DNA of 5,441 nucleotides from Cryomorphaceae bacterium (GTDB lineage: Bacteria; Bacteroidota; Bacteroidia; Flavobacteriales; UBA7312): contig JABAYQ010000088.1 in the NCBI GenBank assembly GCA_018608925.1, positions 11,850 to 17,290 on the forward strand, read 5' to 3'. Below, piece after piece: positions 1-5,441 of this stretch; within the stretch, counting starts at the first letter, position 1, and each line of letters opens with the position of its first letter. The notes under the pieces were generated by a model. That model searched no databases. It saw nothing but the letters and a program-made list of their open reading frames with translations, and was not told where the DNA came from. The position numbers and the translations under genes were made by a program.

Positions 1-16
1 CATTAGACGTGTACGT

Positions 17-442
17 TCAGACAATAGCAATCAAAAATATTTTCAAAAAAGGAACTTCTCTCAAAGAAATCTTAGAAAATGACTTCAAAGGATATAAAAA
101 AGAAATAAGAAACAATGGAATTAAAAAGTACAAGCTAATAGGTTTCAGACTAAAAATCAAAGCAAAACAAATCACAATTGAAATTAAGCAAATAATGAGA
201 CTCAATTTAAAGTTTAATTTATTCCAATTTAAGTTGTTAGACGAGTACTCTTTGTAGCTAATTCGAATTATTCGCTGAAAATGATAGGTAAATAAAGTGC
301 TAAAAAGTATAAAACAAAAAAAATATTCGCCCACATTTACATCCAAAATAAGTGCAGTTCTTATAGCAAGTGCTAGCACACACAGGGAGACAAAAAGATT
401 GGAATACAATAAAAACGAAATTGTTTTTTTCAATATACTCAT
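17..442 (-). CDS. UbiA-like polytopic membrane protein, N-terminal half, apparently cut short by a TGA
   Basis: The reading frame encodes 141 residues from the ATG at 442 (MSILKKTISFLLYSN...). Four hydrophobic segments are visible, at about residues 9-31, 38-57, 79-97 and 101-119, so this is an inner-membrane protein. The layout and the segment around residues 117-140 (LYPLK, then SLREVPFLKIFLIA) resemble, from memory, the UbiA prenyltransferase-like proteins of Flavobacteria. Those are usually roughly twice this length. The Asp-rich NDxxD-type motif expected between helices 2 and 3 of active UbiA enzymes is absent (TYHFQRIIR is there instead), so prenyltransferase activity is doubtful. The frame stops at TGA (17-19), and the remaining 16 bases stay open in the same frame, so this may be a pseudogene, a sequencing or contig-end error, or a truly short protein. 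A TTG at 451 could extend the N-terminus by three residues, but ATG 442 fits family starts better. The gene is divergent from gcvP and visibly AT-richer than it. Confidence 0.68.
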   Translation of the reverse strand: MSILKKTISFLLYSNLFVSLCVLALAIRTALILDVNVGEYFFCFILFSTLFTYHFQRIIRISYKEYSSNNLNWNKLNFKLSLIICLISIVICFALIFSLKPISLYFLIPLFLISFLYPLKSFSKISLREVPFLKIFLIAIV

Positions 443-448
443 TGTTAT

Positions 449-456
449 CAAAAATA
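449..456 (-). promoter_or_regulatory. Candidate -7 promoter box for the UbiA-like gene
   Basis: On the minus strand this reads TATTTTTG, an exact match to the Bacteroidota -7 consensus TAnnTTTG. It lies only 6 bases before the ATG at 442, so a transcript from it would be leaderless or nearly so. A -33 element is poor: TTAA at 476-479 against TTTG, with 19-base spacing. In DNA this AT-rich a chance match is easy, so this is a weak call. Confidence 0.28.
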
Positions 457-491
457 TAAAAAAGGATGCCTGATATTAACGTCTCATTATT

Positions 492-499
492 TATTTTTG
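492..499 (+). promoter_or_regulatory. Candidate -7 promoter box for gcvP
   Basis: TATTTTTG matches the Bacteroidota -7 consensus TAnnTTTG exactly and ends 20 bases before the gcvP ATG. CCTG at 469-472, with 19-base spacing, is a half match to the -33 TTTG element. A start of transcription near 505 would give a leader of about 15 nt. No Shine-Dalgarno sequence is present in the AT-rich stretch before the ATG, as is common in this phylum. Confidence 0.4.
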
Positions 500-519
500 T
501 ACCCTAATAATATTACGAT

Positions 520-3378
520 ATGAATTCATTTGCAGAAAGACATATTGGTCCTAGACCAAAAGACGTTAATTTAATGTTAGAAAAGATAGGTGTTGCTAGC
601 TTGGAAGAGCTTGTTAGCCAAACTATTCCTCATAAAATACGTTTAGCTTCACCCATGAATCTTGCAGAAGCTCTTAATGAGTCCGAACTTCTTGATCACA
701 TGAAGAGTTTAGGAAGGAAAAATAAAAATTATCGATCTTATATCGGGATGGGTTATTACAATACTATTTTACCTGGTGTTATTCAAAGAAATATTTTAGA
801 AAATCCGGGATGGTATACTGCATACACGCCTTATCAGGCCGAAATTGCTCAAGGAAGATTAGAAGCTCTTCTTAACTACCAGACAATGGTTACTGACCTT
901 ACTGGCATGGAAATTACAAATGCTTCTTTATTAGACGAAGGTACTGCTGCTGCTGAAGCAATGATCATGCTTTACAATACAAGATCAAGAGCTAAAAAGA
1001 AATCTGATGCAAATGTCTTTTTAGTTTCAAGCGATTGTTTTCCTCAAACGATTGACGTACTTAAAACAAGATCTAACCCTATCGGAATAGAGCTTAAAAT
1101 AATTGATGCTAACGACTTTGATTTACAAGAAAATGTGTTCGGAATGTTACTTCAATACCCTAGTAAATTCGGACAAATAAATAATTACTCTTCCTTAGCA
1201 AAAGAAGCTAATGACAAAGAAATAGGCGTTGCTGTTGCTGCTGATTTACTAAGCCTAGCTTTATTAACCCCTCCTGGTGAGTGGGGAGCTGATGTTGTAG
1301 TAGGAACAACACAAAGATTCGGTATTCCTTTAGGATATGGAGGTCCACATGCTGCTTATTTTTCTACTAAAGAAAAATACAAAAGAAATCTTCCGGGACG
1401 TATCATTGGTGTAACCGTAGATGTTAACGGTAAAAGAGCTTTAAGAATGGCTCTTCAGACAAGGGAACAACACATCAAAAGAGAAAAAGCTACATCTAAT
1501 ATTTGTACTGCTCAAGTTTTGCTAGCAGTTATGGCAGGAATGTACGCTGTGTATCATGGTCCTGATAGACTTAAATATATCGCTTCCCAGATACACTTTA
1601 ATACTAATGCATTAAGTGATGGACTAGAATCGTTAGGTTTTAAACAATTAAACACCAACTTCTTTGACACTATCTTAATAAATGTAGGAGATGCTTCTAT
1701 GGATACAATTAGAGTTTTTGCAGAAGATGCTAAAATGAACTTTAATTATATCGACGACAAACACTTATCTATTTCTACTGACGAAAAAGACAATTTTAAT
1801 AATATCCAGGATATTATTTCTGTCTTTTCCAAAAGTGTAAATAAAGTAGAAAATATTGAGCTAGCTAAACCACAAAATCAAATAACAATTGACAGTTCTA
1901 TATTAAGATCATCTACTTTTATGGATCATCCTGTTTTTAATGCTTATCACAGCGAAACAGAAATGATGCGATACATCAAAAGGTTAGAAAATAAAGATTT
2001 AGCATTAAATCATTCTATGATTCCATTAGGGTCTTGTACAATGAAGTTAAACGCTGCATCTCAGCTGTTTCCTTTAAGCTGGGTAGAATTTAGCAACATT
2101 CATCCTTTTTCTCCTGTAAATCAAGCTAGAGGGTATCAAATAATGTTTCACGAATTAGAGGAAGCTCTATGTGAAATTACTGGATTTGACGGCATGTCTT
2201 TACAACCTAACTCTGGCGCACAAGGAGAATATGCTGGACTAATGGTAATTAGAGCTTACCATTTATCTAGAGGTGATAAGCATCGTAATATTTGTTTAAT
2301 ACCTGCTTCAGCTCACGGAACAAACCCAGCCTCGGCAATAATGGCAGGCATGAAAGTAGTAGTTACAAAATGTGATGAACAAGGAAACATTGATTTTGAA
2401 GACTTAAAAGAAAAAGCAGAATTACATAGTGAAAACCTTGCTGCCTTAATGATTACATACCCTTCTACACATGGTGTTTTTGAAGAGGCAGTTATGGATA
2501 TAACAAAACTTATTCACGATCATGGTGGGCAAGTATATATGGATGGTGCTAACATGAATGCTCAAGTCGGACTTACTAGTCCTGGTTTAATTGGCGCAGA
2601 TGTTTGTCACCTTAACCTACACAAAACTTTTGCGATCCCACATGGTGGTGGTGGCCCTGGAATGGGTCCAATCGGAGTGGTAGAACATCTTAAGCCATTC
2701 TTACCATCTAACCCATTAATTAGTACTGGCGGAGATCAAGCAATTTCTTCTATATCAGCAGCTCCATGGGGGTCATCCTTAGTTCTATGTATTTCTTATG
2801 CATACATTAAAATGCTTGGCGAAAAAGGGTTAACTGATTCTACTAGACTAGCTATTCTAAACGCTAACTATATAAAAGAAGAGTTAACTAACGACTTCAA
2901 TATATTGTATACCAATATAAAGGGAAGAGTTGCTCACGAAATGATTCTTGACTGCCGACCGTTCAAAGAATTAGGAATTGAAGTTACTGATATAGCCAAG
3001 CGTTTAATGGATTATGGCTATCACGCTCCAACTGTATCTTTTCCTGTGGCAGGAACCATGATGGTAGAGCCCACTGAAAGTGAAAGTATAGAAGAACTAG
3101 ATAGATTTATTTCAGCAATGAAATCAATCCGTAAGGAGATTAATGATATTGCTGAAGGAAACTTAGACTACGATAATAACCCAGTTAAAAACTCTCCACA
3201 TACGCTCGATATTATTTCTAGCGATGACTGGAACAAACCATACACTAGGAAACAAGCAGCTTTTCCACTAGACTACGTTAGCAGCAATAAATTTTGGCCT
3301 ACAGTATCAAGAGTAGATGATGCTTATGGAGACAGAAACTTAGTTTGTTCTTGCGATCCTATCGAGAATTACATGTAA
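520..3378 (+). CDS. gcvP: Glycine dehydrogenase (aminomethyl-transferring), glycine cleavage system P-protein
   Basis: GcvP is the PLP-dependent P-protein of the glycine cleavage system. It decarboxylates glycine and passes the aminomethyl group to the lipoyl arm of GcvH, feeding one-carbon units to tetrahydrofolate through GcvT in the cytosol. At 952 aa it is the full-length single-chain form (E. coli about 957 aa), with both the N-terminal and the C-terminal halves. Visible landmarks are the N-terminal FAERHIGPR (4-12), the YIGMGYYNT and GWYTAYTPYQAE segments, LGSCTMKLNA (503-512), QPNSGAQGEYAG (562-573), AHGTNPASA (598-606), the PLP Schiff-base lysine in NLHKTF (Lys702), and the glycine-rich HGGGGPGMGP loop (708-717). 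The usual C-terminal tail with RNLVCSCDPIE is present. All key residues are intact, with no frameshift. ATG 520 is chosen because the FAxRHIGPR start falls at the normal distance. gcvT, gcvH and lpd are not nearby, so the gene appears to stand alone. No glycine riboswitch is visible; the leader is too short. Confidence 0.98.
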   Translation: MNSFAERHIGPRPKDVNLMLEKIGVASLEELVSQTIPHKIRLASPMNLAEALNESELLDHMKSLGRKNKNYRSYIGMGYYNTILPGVIQRNILENPGWYTAYTPYQAEIAQGRLEALLNYQTMVTDLTGMEITNASLLDEGTAAAEAMIMLYNTRSRAKKKSDANVFLVSSDCFPQTIDVLKTRSNPIGIELKIIDANDFDLQENVFGMLLQYPSKFGQINNYSSLAKEANDKEIGVAVAADLLSLALLTPPGEWGADVVVGTTQRFGIPLGYGGPHAAYFSTKEKYKRNLPGRIIGVTVDVNGKRALRMALQTREQHIKREKATSNICTAQVLLAVMAGMYAVYHGPDRLKYIASQIHFNTNALSDGLESLGFKQLNTNFFDTILINVGDASMDTIRVFAEDAKMNFNYIDDKHLSISTDEKDNFNNIQDIISVFSKSVNKVENIELAKPQNQITIDSSILRSSTFMDHPVFNAYHSETEMMRYIKRLENKDLALNHSMIPLGSCTMKLNAASQLFPLSWVEFSNIHPFSPVNQARGYQIMFHELEEALCEITGFDGMSLQPNSGAQGEYAGLMVIRAYHLSRGDKHRNICLIPASAHGTNPASAIMAGMKVVVTKCDEQGNIDFEDLKEKAELHSENLAALMITYPSTHGVFEEAVMDITKLIHDHGGQVYMDGANMNAQVGLTSPGLIGADVCHLNLHKTFAIPHGGGGPGMGPIGVVEHLKPFLPSNPLISTGGDQAISSISAAPWGSSLVLCISYAYIKMLGEKGLTDSTRLAILNANYIKEELTNDFNILYTNIKGRVAHEMILDCRPFKELGIEVTDIAKRLMDYGYHAPTVSFPVAGTMMVEPTESESIEELDRFISAMKSIRKEINDIAEGNLDYDNNPVKNSPHTLDIISSDDWNKPYTRKQAAFPLDYVSSNKFWPTVSRVDDAYGDRNLVCSCDPIENYM

Positions 3379-3400
3379 TTGTGGTAATTATTGACTATAT

Positions 3401-3432
3401 TTAGGATATAAATACTAAAATTTTTATATTCG
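3401..3432 (+). promoter_or_regulatory. Candidate promoter for the secreted T9SS protein
   Basis: TATATTCG (3425-3432) matches the Bacteroidota -7 consensus TAnnTTTG at five of six fixed bases. TTAG (3401-3404) matches the -33 TTTG at three of four, with 20-base spacing. Transcription would begin near 3438 and give a leader of about 25 nt. Together with the 85-base gap this suggests the gene has its own promoter, although no strong terminator separates it from gcvP, so read-through is possible. Confidence 0.35.
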
Positions 3433-3463
3433 TTCCCGATTAACTTAACCTTTAACAATCAAT

Positions 3464-5383
3464 ATGATGAGAAATCTATATTCTTTATTGTGTGCAATCC
3501 TTATAACAGGGAGCCTTTTCGCTCAGGGAGTTGCAACTAACAACTTCAAACCTGCTCAAAAAAATATTAATGACGCTAAGTTAGCAAAGTCAAATGTTAC
3601 TAATAACATTACACTTAGACAATTTGTTGACTGTGCTTCTGAAGGAGCTTTTTACTGTGAAGACTTCGAAACGGTAACTGCTCCGGCTATTCCAGATGGA
3701 ATGGCAACAATCTCTACAGAAGATAATTATTACGTTCCTGCTCCAGGTGCTGGTAGTGTTACTCCTGGTGCTGGTGTCTCAGTTTCTGGCTTCTATACTG
3801 GAAATGGTGACGATGCTAATGTTGGTGGATTTTATCCTACTGGTGAACACACTCAATTTGCAATGACAAATGATGATGCATGCTTACCTGCTAACTCAGC
3901 TCCAAACGCAGACAACAACTGTGACTTATCTCTTGAGAGATTAATCCTTCCAACTTTAGACTTTACAGGTCAAGAAGGTATGTGGATTCTTTTCGAATAT
4001 TACCATGATGGTAACTATGGAGGTGGAGACGCTAATGTAGAACTAAGCCTTGACGGTGGTACTACATGGATGGAAATTAATGACGAGCCATTAGCTACAG
4101 CGGAAGCTTGGCAAACTGCTGCATTCGACTTAAGTGCTTACGAAGATTCTACAAGTGTTACAATACGTATCACATGGTCTGATGATACTTCATGGGCCTC
4201 AGGTTTTGCAGTAGATGATATCGTTGTAAACCCATTACCAGATTACGCAATGAATATGATTGACAAACAACATGTTTTTCCAAGTCAATATTTCGGAGCA
4301 ACTTCATATAATGACGTTCCTCTAACTCAAGCATCTGCGACAGCTTATAACTTCATGGGATACTTGAAAAACTTAGGTCTTAACGCATTAGATAGTGCAA
4401 GATTGCATGCAAGTATTACAAGTGAAGGATTCACTTCTGAATCATTTGGTATTAATACAGTATCCCTTGCCCAAGACACATTTTACTGTAACGATGTATT
4501 TACTGCAACAGCATTAGGTACTTACACTGCAGATATATATGGTGGAAGTGAAAACGACATTGCTACAGAATCAGAAAGCGTTTCTTTCAATGTAACGGAA
4601 TTTGATTACTCAAGAGACCTTGCAGGTACTGACAACGGCTATACTGGTGGTTCATTTATTAACGACCAAGGTTCGGAGCAAAGAGGAAATGTATTTGATA
4701 TATATGCTGATGCTGATTTACATGCTATTAAAGTAAGAATTCACCCAGCTACAAGTCCAAACTGTAGAGCTAAAGCAGTATTAAATTCTGTAGACATTAC
4801 TACAGGTGATGTATCGTTCTTAACGGAAACTTCTTTGAAAAACGTTGGAGCATACACTGATGACTGGACAAACTTTGTATTTGACAGCCCAATTCCATTA
4901 GCTGCAGGGGAAGTTGTTCTTGCAACAATTTTAGCGGAATTTGATGGTGTAGACACATTGGTACTTGCTACTAATGGCCAGACTGCTCAAGGAGAAACTT
5001 TACTACAAGACATTGATGGAACTCAAACGGGTGGTGCTGCAGGTGACTGGTACTACACAACTGCTGCAGTAATGGTTAGATTAAACTTCGACCCTAATGC
5101 TGTAGGTATGGTTTCTGTAAACGAATTTGAAAAAGGAAACTATAATATCTATCCTAACCCAAACAATGGAACATTTAACCTTTCAATTAACAATATTGAG
5201 AGCAGTGATCTTATTGTAAACATTCAAAATGTGTTAGGACAATCTGTTTATTCTGAAGCATTAAACAATGTAAGTCAGTTAAACAAACAAATCAACTTAT
5301 CGAATTTAGATAGCGGTATTTATACTGTAACTATATCGAACACTAACGGATTATCATCAAGCGAGAAAATAATTATTCAATAA
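3464..5383 (+). CDS. Secreted multidomain protein with jelly-roll (choice-of-anchor J/MAM-like) domain and T9SS type A sorting domain
   Basis: The 639-aa product starts MMRNLYSLL; either of two adjacent ATGs (3464 or 3467) could be used. Residues 1-20 form a signal peptide with likely cleavage at SLFA|Q. Residues about 64-256, from CEDFE to GFAVDDIVVNP, look like a MAM or choice-of-anchor-J jelly roll, a fold used for carbohydrate or protein binding; LSLDGGTTW (194-202) and the closing GFAVDDI are typical. Residues about 257-380 form a beta-rich, Ig/CARDB-like region. Residues about 384-545 form another beta-rich region ending DWYYTTAAVMVRLNF (528-542), resembling, from memory, an unnamed domain of other flavobacterial T9SS proteins. 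Residues 560-639 are the T9SS type A sorting domain: YNIYPNPNNG, then LGQSVY, LDSGIYTV and the terminal SEKIIIQ. The protein should cross the inner membrane by Sec and the outer membrane by T9SS, then be released or anchored. No catalytic motif is visible, so an adhesin or binding role is a guess. The mature chain has six Cys (57, 65, 140, 153, 342, 434) and is acidic. Confidence 0.93.
   Translation: MMRNLYSLLCAILITGSLFAQGVATNNFKPAQKNINDAKLAKSNVTNNITLRQFVDCASEGAFYCEDFETVTAPAIPDGMATISTEDNYYVPAPGAGSVTPGAGVSVSGFYTGNGDDANVGGFYPTGEHTQFAMTNDDACLPANSAPNADNNCDLSLERLILPTLDFTGQEGMWILFEYYHDGNYGGGDANVELSLDGGTTWMEINDEPLATAEAWQTAAFDLSAYEDSTSVTIRITWSDDTSWASGFAVDDIVVNPLPDYAMNMIDKQHVFPSQYFGATSYNDVPLTQASATAYNFMGYLKNLGLNALDSARLHASITSEGFTSESFGINTVSLAQDTFYCNDVFTATALGTYTADIYGGSENDIATESESVSFNVTEFDYSRDLAGTDNGYTGGSFINDQGSEQRGNVFDIYADADLHAIKVRIHPATSPNCRAKAVLNSVDITTGDVSFLTETSLKNVGAYTDDWTNFVFDSPIPLAAGEVVLATILAEFDGVDTLVLATNGQTAQGETLLQDIDGTQTGGAAGDWYYTTAAVMVRLNFDPNAVGMVSVNEFEKGNYNIYPNPNNGTFNLSINNIESSDLIVNIQNVLGQSVYSEALNNVSQLNKQINLSNLDSGIYTVTISNTNGLSSSEKIIIQ
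3743..3784 (+). repeat. Imperfect 21-bp tandem duplication within the secreted-protein gene
   Basis: Two 21-base units (3743-3763 and 3764-3784) begin CCAGGTGCTGGT and CCTGGTGCTGGT and encode PGAGSVT and PGAGVSV (residues 94-100 and 101-107). The first 12 bases differ at one position, and the rest of each unit has diverged. It lies in a Gly/Pro-rich surface loop of the jelly-roll domain and keeps the reading frame. It could be an old slippage event or simply low-complexity loop sequence. Confidence 0.45.
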
Positions 5384-5405
5384 TTATTTCTTAACCTTAA
5401 CAACC

Positions 5406-5439
5406 AAAAAAGCAGGCCTAACGGTCTGCTTTTTTTTTT
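5406..5439 (+). terminator. Strong Rho-independent terminator after the secreted-protein gene
   Basis: A 13-bp stem (5406-5418 with 5423-5435) closes a TAAC loop (5419-5422). The stem has six A-T pairs at the base, a GCAG/CTGC core and a GCC/GGT top with one G-T wobble. It runs into ten T residues (5430-5439). It starts 22 bases after the TAA stop at 5381-5383. The A-run on the left arm gives a T-run on the other strand, so it may also end a convergent gene lying beyond the window. Confidence 0.93.
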
Positions 5440-5441
5440 GC

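Noticed and set aside
17..19. TGA read as Trp or selenocysteine
   Set aside because: Trp is TGG at all other positions in the window, and this membrane family has no known selenocysteine role. Any SECIS-like element would have to lie in the roughly 16 bases left before the window edge or beyond.
9..257. Plus-strand open frame of 82 residues, Lys/Ile-rich
   Set aside because: It is the antisense shadow of the membrane-protein gene. Its Lys/Asn/Gln-rich translation is what the reverse of an AT-rich hydrophobic gene gives, and it starts at GTG with no recognisable family.
443..451. TTG start at 451 giving three extra residues to the UbiA-like protein
   Set aside because: The ATG at 442 gives the normal family-like N-terminus (MSILKK...), and TTG starts are uncommon in this phylum.
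508..515. Palindrome TAATATTA just before the gcvP start as an operator
   Set aside because: An 8-bp AT-only palindrome is expected by chance in DNA of this composition.
443..519. Glycine riboswitch upstream of gcvP
   Set aside because: The whole divergent gap is 77 bases, too short for a typical aptamer plus promoter, and I see no GC-paired helices or conserved glycine-aptamer core.
3376..3390. Stem-loop TAATT/AATTA at the gcvP stop as a terminator
   Set aside because: It has five A-T pairs only and no following T-run, so it is far too weak.
3464..3500. Cys10 in the leader of the secreted protein as a lipobox cysteine
   Set aside because: The preceding residues are SLL, not the usual small residue at -1, and it lies too early in the hydrophobic core. 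Signal peptidase I cleavage at SLFA|Q fits better.
4741..4956. Minus-strand open frame of 71 residues inside the secreted-protein gene
   Set aside because: It lies wholly within a well-supported gene and has no recognisable domain.

Overview
The window looks like ordinary chromosome from a marine or aquatic Bacteroidota, most likely Flavobacteriales. Three things point there: a secreted protein with a C-terminal type IX secretion (T9SS type A) sorting domain, AT-rich DNA with no Shine-Dalgarno sequence before any start, and matches to the Bacteroidota -7 promoter element (TAnnTTTG) upstream of the genes. The acidic secreted protein, rich in Asp, Gly and Thr, also fits a marine origin. This assignment is inferred from sequence character, not from a database search.

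Layout. On the minus strand, 17-442 holds the N-terminal half of a polytopic membrane protein resembling the UbiA-like family found in Flavobacteria. It ends at a TGA just inside the left edge of the window, where I would expect the family to continue. A 77-base divergent intergenic region (443-519) carries one plausible -7 box for each direction. On the plus strand, 520-3378 is a complete gcvP, the glycine cleavage system P-protein (952 aa), with all the expected PLP-site motifs. An 85-base spacer follows, with a candidate promoter and no convincing terminator. Then 3464-5383 encodes a 639-aa secreted multidomain protein: signal peptide, MAM/choice-of-anchor-J-like jelly roll, two further beta-rich regions, and the T9SS sorting domain. 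A strong intrinsic terminator (5406-5439) closes the window.

The three genes have no obvious shared function. GcvP is cytosolic one-carbon and glycine metabolism, and its partners gcvT, gcvH and lpd are not in the window. The secreted protein belongs to cell-surface or exoprotein biology, and the UbiA-like protein to the inner membrane. I found no mobile element, CRISPR array, tRNA or rRNA, and no evidence of an undescribed multi-gene system. The most worthwhile items are the apparent nonsense codon in the UbiA-like gene and the poorly characterised domains of the secreted protein.
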